Source: Microcyclospora pomicola
Taxonomy: Eukaryota > Ascomycota > Dothideomycetes > Capnodiales
Length of the DNA stretch: 64,000 bases
Reading direction: 5' to 3'
Assembly: GCA_002786065.1 (NCBI GenBank)
Contig: NHNY01000017.1
Coordinates: 372,001 to 436,000 of the forward strand
This document shows, one piece after another, positions 1 through 9,077 of the stretch. The notes under the pieces were generated by a model. That model searched no databases. It had not been told where the DNA came from and was given only the letters and a program-made list of their open reading frames with translations. Position numbers and translations under genes: made by a program. Numbering within the stretch: position 1 is the first letter of the stretch; every line of letters starts with the position of its first letter.

Positions 1-913
1 GTTGGAACCAGCCACGGGCCTCGCCATGCTTGCGTTCGAGATCGACGACGGTCTGGAGGAAGGCGATGTGGCCGGATGAAAAGAGGTCAAAGCCGCCGTC
101 GACGTATACAATCCGCTGACCTGGTCGAGGTCCAACGCCAGACACAAGGGGTGTGAATGTGCCTTTGCCAATGTCGCGACTGGCCGGGCTGCTTTGCTCG
201 CCTATGCTCTTGACACTGCTACGTCTTCGCTCTAGAGGTCGATGTTTTGACTTGAAGGTGAAGACATCGACGTATGGGTCTCGACCGTTGGGTGCTGCAG
301 CGTATTCGCGAAACAGCCTCATCATCTCCTTTCCTTTCATCACTCGCTCCTCTTCGCTTCCTTTGTTCTCCTTCCCCTCCAGCGTGTCTGGAAGACTATG
401 TATGAAATGTTCCTTCGTACACAGCAGCATCCTGCCCACAAGATCTGTCGTGCTGATCCCTGGCGTTCTCGGCACGATCTTCATCCGACCCGCCTTCTTC
501 ACGAATCGATAGCAGTCGTTGCCGTTCGCATCGCTGGTGATGTCGTCTCCGTGAGTGACGTACTGACAGCCGTAGTGGCTAATCCATGGGATACTCGTCA
601 CGTAGGGCGCATCTGGGACACAGACGGTGCTGAAGCGGCATGCTTCAACTGCTGCTACGCGCTCTGCTAGAGTCATGACCGTCGGTCCTTTGTTGTGCGC
701 GATCTCCTCGTCGCTGTGTAGTCCAACATACAGCTCGTTTCCAAGCCGCCGCGACTGGAGCATGACTCCGGCGTGTCCATGGTGGAAGAAGTCGAAGCAA
801 CCGTCAATCCATAAGCGGTCCTCAAGAATAGCTGCGGCTTCCTGTGGAGGGACCGGCCATCCACCTACTTCCGGGATGACACAACCGACGTCTGGATCAA
901 TTTGAGGAGCCAT
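1..913 (-). CDS. ECT1: Ethanolamine-phosphate cytidylyltransferase, N-terminal 304 residues (runs off left edge)
   Basis: This enzyme makes CDP-ethanolamine from CTP and phosphoethanolamine, the rate-setting step of the Kennedy pathway to phosphatidylethanolamine. Reading down from the ATG at 913 the frame is open to the window edge with no intron. The first cytidylyltransferase domain starts at about residue 34 with WIDGCFDFFHHGHAG, which holds the HxGH nucleotide-binding motif. NELYVGLHSDEEI follows, and RTPGISTTDLVGRML corresponds to the family's RTEGISTT block. After a variable linker the second nucleotidyltransferase fold begins near residue 275 with YVDGGFDLFSSGHIAFL. Two tandem domains separate this family from choline-phosphate cytidylyltransferase, which has one. 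The C-terminal part lies outside the window. It is divergent from the Get1 gene. I am confident of the family. Confidence 0.93.
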   Translation of the reverse strand, partial: MAPQIDPDVGCVIPEVGGWPVPPQEAAAILEDRLWIDGCFDFFHHGHAGVMLQSRRLGNELYVGLHSDEEIAHNKGPTVMTLAERVAAVEACRFSTVCVPDAPYVTSIPWISHYGCQYVTHGDDITSDANGNDCYRFVKKAGRMKIVPRTPGISTTDLVGRMLLCTKEHFIHSLPDTLEGKENKGSEEERVMKGKEMMRLFREYAAAPNGRDPYVDVFTFKSKHRPLERRRSSVKSIGEQSSPASRDIGKGTFTPLVSGVGPRPGQRIVYVDGGFDLFSSGHIAFLQTVVDLERKHGEARGWFQ

Positions 914-1389
914 TGTTGCGATCCTGCGAACACTGAACCTGGGTGATGCTGGTTGAGGAGTGGTACCGGTGGAGAAGAGGGAGAGTAGTGGAAAGGGCAT
1001 CTTCTCAATGCGCGAGCTGCCTACCTATGCTGCCTTTCGTGGGGTCAAATTGGCGGGGCTGAACGACGATATATGTCTCGACATACGCCCTTTCGTCCAT
1101 ACCGACGATCCAACATCATCGTTCCGGCGATCAAGCTTGCGATGAAAGGGGTGTAGTCGCATGGCTGGTCTGAGGCATTTCCAGCACATCCATCACGTGT
1201 ATGCTCACATGCAGATGGCTAATTAAGTCGTAGATTATTGCCGCAAGAAAGGGAACAGCCACAGGTAAGTTCCAGGGACAGACCAAAGCTCCAGGTCGCA
1301 CGTCACACGTCTTGACTTCCAACCAGCGCGATAATCACCTACCCGAACTGCTTCGACACCAACCACACCTGTTCCACCCCACCGGCAGT
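914..1389. other. Divergent intergenic region ECT1/GET1
   Basis: These 476 bases lie between two genes transcribed away from each other and should hold both promoters. A cacag/gtaagt sequence near 1263 could be the donor of a 5' UTR intron of the rightward gene, but I cannot show that. I see no coding sequence that I trust. Confidence 0.6.
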
Positions 1390-2166
1390 ATGGTGTCCGT
1401 CCTCCTGGTCGTGTTCTTGGTGCAGCTGTCCCTCCATCTGCTCAACAGCGTTGGTACGCAGGCTGTTAGCGATCTGGTAAGTCTCCCACCCACTTGCTGA
1501 GACACATCCAAGTCTTGAAGACTGACATGCAATGTCCAGCTATGGTACATCTATACGAAACTCCCCACGCCTCAATCGAAAGATGCCGAAACGATATCTA
1601 CACTTCGTCGGGAAGTGGTTCGCTTGAACCGTGACATGCGCGCCGTCTCGGCTCAAGATGATTTCGCCAAGTGGGCTCGTCTGCGCCGCGAGCACGACAA
1701 GATGAAGGAGAAATATGATAAGGCCTGTTCGTGCTCCCACGCTTTCCCATGCTCAATGCTTGAGCCAAAAGCGAGTTGATGTATCGAGAGTGTCTAACAT
1801 ATCATCCCAGCCTCCTCAATCCAATCTTTCCGTCAGAACTTCGACCGCATCGTATCTGCTCTTCGCTGGATCGGCACTCAGGGCTTGAATTTCTTGCTCA
1901 ATACGTACTTCTCGAAACAACCGCTCTTCTGGTTACCTCAAGGCTGGGTGCCATATCACGTCGAGTGGGTGTTGAGTTTCCCACGCGCGCCGCTCGGGAG
2001 TGTGAGCATCAACATCTGGGGCATTGCATGCGGGAGCGTGATCAAGATGATAAGCGAGGCAGCGCGGGCTTCTTGGACGTTGAAGACAGGGAAGGTGATG
2101 GAAGGCTCGAACAAAGGAGAGCCGATCAAGATGCAAGGAATGGGTGCCGGCAAGAAAGAACTTTAG
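1390..2166 (+). CDS. GET1: Get1, receptor subunit for tail-anchored protein insertion
   Basis: Get1 forms with Get2 the ER-membrane receptor for Get3 carrying tail-anchored proteins. I read three exons: 1390-1476, 1540-1726 and 1811-2166, giving 209 residues, close to the usual fungal length. The introns are 63 and 84 bp with GT...AG ends and the joins restore one frame. The N-terminus MVSVLLVVFLVQL is a hydrophobic first membrane segment. A charged cytosolic coiled coil follows (STLRREVVRLNRDMRAV, WARLRREHDKMKEKY), which in the family contacts Get3. Two further hydrophobic stretches lie around residues 130-190. The ATG at 1390 is the first in-frame ATG and matches where family members begin; the open frame upstream has no ATG. 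Confidence 0.9.
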
Positions 2167-3301
2167 ATGAAAAAAGTAGCATGATACAACTTCGAAATGA
2201 TACCCCGATGCTGTTCTCAGAGCTGTTTCACTGCAGTCATGGTTTTTAGAGCTCTGATGTCTAGCTTCATGCTCAGCGCTCCTGCGGTCTCGAAATGATC
2301 TTGCGGCGGCATTGCAGCAATGATCCTGCAGGCCTGTTGGATTGCTAGCCTGGTAGTGACAGCTTATCCCGTGATGCGAGATCAAAACCCCATGGGTATC
2401 CAGGTTGAACACGGCTGGACGGTACAGGAGCAGCATGATGCACATTATCGCCATCTCTACAAGTAGACCTGAAAAAACCCTCCGATCACGTAAGGCGTAC
2501 ACGACTATAGCAACTTCTTGTCGAAGCCAGCGTACATGATGCGAGTACAACTACAACGAGTCTATATCAGACTGCAGATGTAGCATTCCATCACCATGAT
2601 GTCTCTCAACATTTAGACGCAAAGTCCTCATAGCCAGGCTCGGACACTGCAACACGAGTGAGATTGGTCTTGGCAGACCGTTTGGGCTCGATCTGGGCTA
2701 CAAATTGAACTCGTGGCTGTATGGAGAGCGATGCCGCCGAGTCTTCGAAAGAGCCAGGTGTTTTGGGGGGGAATTATATGACATTTTGGAACAAGATAGG
2801 TGCATAGCATACGTCTTGCTTATGTTTACCTCTTGTTAAAGTAGCGGCACACAGCAGTCGACATCGTATCTGATGAGGAACATGCATCATGGCGTACGTG
2901 TGAGTTGCGACCAGTGATCAGGTATCATGATAAGGTATCGAAAGAGTGCAGAAGACGAGACGAAAGAAATCTCAAGTCGAACGTGACGTCCACGCCAAGA
3001 CTTCTGATTGTTAAGCCAACGGCCTCACCCGCCACTTTGAACGCGACCCATGCTTGCTTCACGCGCGTCAGTCGCGTTCACGCCAAACACTGTCTGCCTC
3101 CATATATCTTTCGACCTCGCATGTACTTATATCGCGTTCTACCGACTACACCATCCACTCTCTCTCCCCCATATCAAGACACTTTCTCCACAGTCCTTTG
3201 CTATTGTGTAAGCAAGGCCAAGTCCAAGAAAACTCAAATCAGCTTTTCGAGTCGACAGAATTACACATTTCAGAAGCTGTGCTCAGGTTTAATCACCGAA
3301 G
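2167..3301. other. Intergenic region between GET1 and RNR1
   Basis: This stretch of about 1.1 kb holds the Get1 3' end and the ribonucleotide reductase promoter. The long minus-strand open frame at 1933-2550 overlaps the Get1 exon and has no family features. The only structured signal I noticed is the CGCG-rich cluster described separately at 3039-3139. Confidence 0.6.
3039..3139. promoter_or_regulatory. MCB-like (MBF-type) cell-cycle box cluster upstream of RNR1
   Basis: GAACGCGAC at 3039-3047 is repeated as its exact reverse complement at 3071-3079. A third copy differing at one end base lies at 3131-3139 in that reverse orientation. A further ACGCGC lies at 3061-3066. All contain the ACGCG core of MluI cell-cycle boxes, which MBF binds at G1/S genes; ribonucleotide reductase is a classic MBF target in yeasts. 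The copies lie about 170-260 bases before the start codon. That MBF acts here is inference. Confidence 0.5.
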
Positions 3302-6243
3302 ATGTATGTCTTCAAGCGCGGTATGTATACTCTCCTCGGCGATTGGTGGTTCAGCAGGTCGAAGATCCATCGCAGGACTTGCATTGGCTCTGCCGCGTCA
3401 GATTGCCTGCTCTCGATCTGGAAACTGCATACTGACTGGTAACATAGATGGGCGCAAGGAGCGAGTCCAATTCGACAAGATCACAGCCCGTGTATCAAGA
3501 TTGTGTTACGGTCTTGATCCGGAGCATGTGGATCCTGCAGCTATCACAATGAAGGTCATTGCTGGTGTGTACCAGGGTGTGACCACCATCCAGTTGGATG
3601 ACCTGGTAAGTCTTTGACCCTCACGCAAGAATATGATGGCGCATTACTGACGATTCATCTGGTCAGGCCGCCGAGACCGCCGCATACATGACTGTGACGC
3701 ACCCCGACTACGCAATCCTTGCCGCGCGTATTGCTGTGTCCAACTTGCACAAGCAGACGAAGAAGCAATTCTCGTCCGTGGTTACCGACCTGTACAACTA
3801 CATCAACCCAAAGACAAGAAAGGCGGCTCCTATGATCTCGGACTACACCTACAAGGTCGTTTCAGAACATGCTGAAGAGCTGAACTCGGCCATTGTCTAT
3901 GACCGGGACTTCAACTACCAATACTTCGGTTTCAAGACTTTGGAGCGCTCATACCTCCTACGCATCAATGGCAAGATCGCCGAAAGACCACAGCACATGA
4001 TCATGCGTGTCGCTGTTGGTATCCATGGCGAGGACATTGAGGCTGCCATTGAGACTTACAACTACATGTCCAACAAGTACTTCACCCATGCCTCGCCGAC
4101 CCTCTTCTCGGCTGGGACACCAAATGCCCAGCTTGCATCATGCTTCCTTATCGATGTGAAGGATGATAGTATTGAGGGCATTTACGACACTCTCAAGACT
4201 TGTGCCATGATCTCGAAGAACGCTGGTGGCATCGGACTGAATGTGCACCGCATCCGTGCGACTGGCTCGTACATTGGCGGCACCAACGGTACATCCAACG
4301 GCCTCGTTCCTATGCTTCGCGTGTACAACAACACTGCTCGATACGTCGACCAAGGCGGAAACAAGCGCCCTGGTGCATTTGCCATCTACCTTGAACCATG
4401 GCACGCGGATGTCTTCTCGTTCCTCGACCTTCGCAAGAACCATGGCAAGGAAGAAGTGCGTGCCCGAGACCTATTCTACGCTCTCTGGATCCCGGACTTG
4501 TTCATGAAGCGTGTAGAAGAGAACGGCACCTGGACGCTGATGTGCCCGAACGAGTGCCCTGGTCTTGCCGACGTCTATGGTGAGGAGTTCGAGGCGTTGT
4601 ACGAGCAGTACGAGCGCGAAGGTCGTGGACGAGACACTATCAGAGCTCAGAAGCTTTGGTACGCTATCCTGGAGGCCCAGACTGAGACTGGCAACCCGTA
4701 CATGCTGTACAAGGATGCTGCCAACCGCAAGAGCAACCAGAAGAACCTAGGAACAATCCGCAGCTCCAACCTGTGCACAGAGATCATCGAGTACACAGCG
4801 CCTGATGAGGTTGCTGTGTGTAACCTTGCATCTCTTGCTCTACCTACATACGTCGACATCCAAAATGAGTGCTATGACTTCCAAAAGCTTCACGAGGTCG
4901 TGCAAGTCGTCACCAAGAACCTGAACAAGGTCATCGAAGTCAATCACTACCCTGTGCCAGAAGCCCGAAAAGGCAACTTCCGTCACAGACCTATTGGTCT
5001 CGGTGTCAGTGGTCTTGCAGACGCCTTCCTTGCACTGCGCATGCCTTTCGATTCACCCGAGGCTCGTCACCTCAACATCCAAATCTTCGAAACGATCTAC
5101 CACGCCGCTCTGACGGCTTCTTGCGATCTTGCCGAGAAATTGGGCCCTTACGAAACATACGCCGGCTCTCCTGTGTCGCAAGGTGAGCTGCAGTATGATA
5201 TGTGGGGCGTCACTCCAACCGACCTCTGGGACTGGGACGCTCTAAAGGCGAAGATCGCGAAGCATGGTGTGCGCAACTCTCTTTTAGTTGCCCCCATGCC
5301 GACTGCTTCTACCTCGCAGATCATGGGCTTCAATGAATGCTTCGAGCCGTACACCAGCAACATCTACTCTCGTCGTGTGCTTGCTGGTGAATTCCAGATC
5401 GTCAACCCATGGCTCCTCAAGGACCTCGTCGACCGTGGACTGTGGTCTGACAACATGAAGAACCGTATCATTGCGGATGGTGGATCCATTCAGCGCATTC
5501 CAAACATTCCTGATGAGCTCAAGGCTTTGTACAAGACTGTATGGGAAATCAGCCAACGCCACATTGTTCAGATGGCTGCCGACCGTGGTGCCTTCATTGA
5601 TCAATCCCAATCGCTCAACATTCACATGAAGGAACCAACCATGGGCAAGATCACCAGCATGCACTTCGCAGGCTGGAAGCTTGGTCTCAAGACTGGCATG
5701 TACTACCTGCGCACTATGGCTGCTTCAGCACCAATTCAGTTCACTGTCGACCAGGAGAAGCTCAAGGTCGTAGACACCAACGTTGCTCGTAGTGCGAAGA
5801 AGCGTCAGGTGTCTGGCGGGTACAATGCCGTGAGCTCACCTCCTGCCACTGCTGCGCCACAGCCTATGTATGATGCCAAGCAAACGAACGGTCAGCTGGC
5901 TGCACCAAACGGCATCGTCACGCCTGCACACACTCCACCACCTGAGGCACAGCTTCAGAGGCGCGAGAAGAAGAAGATCGAGCGCTCATCGTCTGCAGTC
6001 GTCAACCCGCCCTTCCCAGCCGATCTGGAAGAAGGCGAAAGTCCTGAAGTCCTCGCGGTAGACGGCGCAGCTGCTACGTTCCCTAAGAGTGAAGAGCTCC
6101 CGGAACCAGCTATGAAGAAAGAGACCAATCAGGACGAGGATAAAGAAGAGTCAAGCAAAGAGCGCGAAGGCGACATCTACGCTGACGCTGTCCTCGCCTG
6201 CAGCATTGAGAACAAGGAAGCATGTGTGATGTGCAGTGGTTAG
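3302..6243 (+). CDS. RNR1: Ribonucleoside-diphosphate reductase large subunit
   Basis: This is the class Ia large subunit, which reduces NDPs to dNDPs with the small subunit in the cytosol. Exons are 3302-3320, 3448-3605 and 3667-6243, for 917 residues. The N-terminal ATP-cone region begins [18 protein letters not shown]. Active-site residues fall at the expected numbers: Cys218 (ASCFL), the NLCTE block with Asn427, Cys429 and Glu431, Cys444 ([10 protein letters not shown]), and the radical-transfer pair Tyr738-Tyr739 (GMYYLRT). From about residue 760 a Pro/Thr-rich then acidic/basic linker of more than 100 residues leads to the C-terminal CVMCSG redox pair that regenerates the active site. 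The first exon is only 19 bases, so a simple ORF search misses the true start. CGCG-core boxes upstream suggest S-phase control. Confidence 0.97.
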
Positions 6244-6893
6244 ATCGGAGTTCGACGCAGAGATGTTGATGGTCATGTCTCCTTTGTACAGTCATGGGTC
6301 ATGGCGTTATGGATCACGGATACCAATTGGGAAGGGGCCGCATGCTTGCACTGTGCGAACATGAGTGGGATAATGGATTTGCTCGCGCATGATATACGTT
6401 TTAAACCTTGACATTACAATGATCGTTTCTATTTCTGTCTCTCATGTCGTCCACATTGCGGCGGTCGAAGGCAGGTTTCTTGATCTGTGGCAAGACCATT
6501 TCCAGTATACTCCACGCAGCTTCCAATGCAGTTATACTTGCCGATGTGGGGACTCAACATAAGGATATGCTCACAAGCCGCTTTCTGAATGGCTTCGGCC
6601 TTTGACAGAGTGCGAATTCTCCTGGGTTTACGCCTGAGAATCTTCGCAGTACAATTGCGTGAATTGGCTCAACTGTCACACCTGACTAAGGCGTGTATAG
6701 ACGGAATTGCTTGCAAATCATCTCTATAAGTGTGGCGCACGCTGGCGTACCAACACATTCATGCGCTGCTGTAATATGACACGCCCTGCTCAGCTCCAGG
6801 TTCAGAGGTCCGAACGTTGAGAGGCTTGACGAAATTCTCTTTTCTCTTTCCCTCTCTCTCTCTTCCACCCACCCTCCTGGACCTTTACCAGAA
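6244..6893. other. Convergent intergenic region RNR1/MIC12
   Basis: These 650 bases lie between the 3' ends of two converging genes and probably hold both UTRs and polyadenylation signals. A CT-rich run near 6840-6870 lies just beyond the Mic12 stop codon. I see no gene here. Confidence 0.6.
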
Positions 6894-7328
6894 TCACTTG
6901 TTCACCGCGTCGACCGCCTTCTGCGCGCCCTCCTGCCCTTTAGCGAATGCACCCCGCCACATTGAGCTGACACTCTCCTCCATACGCTCGCGCACCGCAT
7001 CCCAGTCGGTGTTCTGCAATTTCCGCACGTTGTTCTCCAGCTCCGCGTTCCAGCGGTCTTTGGCCGTCTCCCATAGGCCGGCGGGCACTTCGCGCGAGGT
7101 CGGCGCGCTGGGCTTCGGTAGCGGTTCGACGACGTTGCGGATCAGGAAGGATTGGCTGTGGAGCAGTCCGGCTTGGTGGACGCGGTTTTGTCGGTGCAGG
7201 GACAGGGAGAGATAGAGCACGGTCGTGGTGAGGGTGAAGCCGCCGAGCTGCGGGGGATTGTTAGCATAGAGCTCAGATGGATTGGGAGGTCCTTCGGCAT
7301 ATCGTACCAGCCCGGTTGTGAAGCCCAT
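6894..7328 (-). CDS. MIC12: MICOS complex subunit Mic12 (Aim5 family)
   Basis: Mic12 is a small inner-membrane subunit of MICOS, which shapes crista junctions. Two exons, 7328-7308 and 7247-6894, give 124 residues, the usual size. The join reads MGFTTGL-LGGFTLTTTVLY, placing a single membrane segment at about residues 5-25. The family signature REVPAGLWETAKDRWNAELE lies in the middle, followed by LQNTDWDAVRERMEE and a short amphipathic tail. The 60-base intron (7248-7307) has a perfect TGCTAAC branch site, but it is a multiple of three and stop-free, so it looks like coding sequence if not spliced. An in-frame ATG exists upstream, but family members begin at MGF. It shares a promoter region with the bL17m gene. 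Confidence 0.85.
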   Translation of the reverse strand: MGFTTGLVRYAEGPPNPSELYANNPPQLGGFTLTTTVLYLSLSLHRQNRVHQAGLLHSQSFLIRNVVEPLPKPSAPTSREVPAGLWETAKDRWNAELENNVRKLQNTDWDAVRERMEESVSSMWRGAFAKGQEGAQKAVDAVNK

Positions 7329-7592
7329 GGTGGGCAGCGAAGCAATGTCGCAATGGCTGTCCTTGGCGCTAGCTTGCCAACAAGTTGTCGCAGGTGAGGT
7401 CAAAGTGCAGCCCTACAACAGCTCGCGCGCGACACAGCCCTCTCGGCTCGACTGCCGAACAGACCCCAAAAATCTCCACACCTCGCCCAAAGGAGAAGTC
7501 GACGTCCGCATATTCCTCTCTATAGATCACTACTACTCCCCTCTCAACCAGCATTGATTCTGTGACGACTCGCACGCATCTATCATTCAAAT
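7329..7592. promoter_or_regulatory. Short bidirectional promoter region MIC12/MRPL8
   Basis: Only 264 bases separate the start codons of two divergent genes whose products both act in mitochondria. The spacing suggests shared control, which is inference; I recognise no specific factor site. Confidence 0.5.
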
Positions 7593-8254
7593 ATGGCCGG
7601 AGGCGCCGTCAAATATCGGCACCTGAGCCGCGACTCGGCCCATCGAAAAGCCCTCCTACGAAACCTAGTCTGCTCGCTGATCGAGCATGAGTCCATCACG
7701 ACGACCTGGCACAAAGCCAAGGAAGCGCAACGACTGGCGGAGAAGCTGATCACGCACGCGAAGAAGAACACCGAGGCCAGTCGGAACCAAGCCCTCAAGA
7801 TCCTCTTCGTACGTTCCATTACGCCGATGCAGCACATACCCTGTGAACCCTCCCAACTGACTTTTGCCAGACCCCACACAAATTCCTCCCTAAGCTCTTC
7901 GGGCCTCTACGGGAGCGATATGCCTCACGGCCAGGTGGATACACGCGCGTGCTCCGCATCGAGCCTGAGAAGGAAGACCAAGCGCCCTCGGCGATCCTGG
8001 AGCTGGTGGACGGGCCCAAGGACATGCGGTTCGCGATGACGGCCAAGACGATCGCCAACGCGCGGTCCAAGGGCCACGAGATCAACGACATGACGGCCGC
8101 CAACATCATGAAGGTGACCAAGTTCCGGCAGAACGCGGACGACGAGCTGGAGGCGATGGTGAAACAGTTTGAGGAGATGCACGCCATGGGCGAGCATGGC
8201 GTCGAGGAGGTCAAGAAGAAGAGGGTCTATCCGGATCTGCCGACTACGAGATGA
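7593..8254 (+). CDS. MRPL8: Mitochondrial large-subunit ribosomal protein bL17m
   Basis: This is the mitochondrial homologue of bacterial ribosomal protein L17. Exons 7593-7808 and 7871-8254 (intron 62 bp) give 199 residues. The N-terminal part carries the L17 signature: [18 protein letters not shown], then [20 protein letters not shown] and [10 protein letters not shown]. After the splice, [20 protein letters not shown] and TRVLRIEP complete the domain. The remaining approximately 85 residues are a C-terminal extension, charged and helical ([20 protein letters not shown]), as in other fungal mitochondrial L17 proteins. The ATG at 7593 begins directly before the conserved [11 protein letters not shown]. 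It sits head to head with Mic12. Confidence 0.93.
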
Positions 8255-9077
8255 GAAGGCTTGGATGTGGAAATGGGTTGTAAGGATATTCGCGATTGTG
8301 TCTTCGGACAAAGGGCATTGGGGGAGTTTCGGTGTCTGCTGTTCTGGCCTGTACAGGTAGCCTCAAGGGATTGGGAATGTTGCTTGACATATTACGCATT
8401 GCGTTCAGGGGTGTGGTTGCATGAGAGTGGCATCTCCAGCCTGTGTATAGTGGTAGGTTCGCCGAGCAGAATGCAGCGGGTCGACATAAAGCACTTGAAA
8501 TGAACAATCGCAGCATTTCCACTGTGAGACTTCATCAGACGTTGTGTATTGGGTCAGAAATCCACGGCACATACGAAGCTGAAGTTTTCCATGGCGATGG
8601 AGCTAAAAGCTGCGTGGCTGATGCTCGCTGTCTTTCATTTCTACAATCGAGGTCATATCACATCACACCTTCTTTCGCTCATTGGAAAAACATCATTCGT
8701 GGTCCAAATACCAGATCTCCGTCAAGATGCCTTTTGTGCTGCTTGTAATCGACGTCCTTTGCTCTCCCACTGGCGGAGTGTCATCGGTGGCGGTACGGCA
8801 CTTGAGGGGAGATTTCTGCTGCCATTCTGCGCTGCTCGAGCAACGATCATCGCGCGGTCATTCAGAATCCTCCTGTATGAGCCGGCTTCAGGAATGCTGT
8901 ATGATCGTCAATTAGTGCGATTCCTATCATGTAGGTTGACACTGCTTGGCTTTGAGCATGGCCATGAAGCCATCTATATCATTAGTTGTCCGACCTCATG
9001 GTCTTTCCGCCGGTACAAGCCGACCCTCCAAGGCGCGCAATTTCTCATACCTTGCTAACACATCTGTCGTGACTTAC
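8255..9077. other. Convergent intergenic region
   Basis: About 820 bases lie between the bL17m stop and the 3' end of the coiled-coil gene. Open frames exist, the longest at 8549-9058 on the plus strand, but that one opens at TTG, not ATG, and shows no recognisable domain. I see nothing supportable. Confidence 0.55.

Noticed and set aside
1933-2550. 205-codon minus-strand open frame
   Set aside because: It overlaps Get1 exon 3 in antisense and shows no domain; Get1 is well supported.
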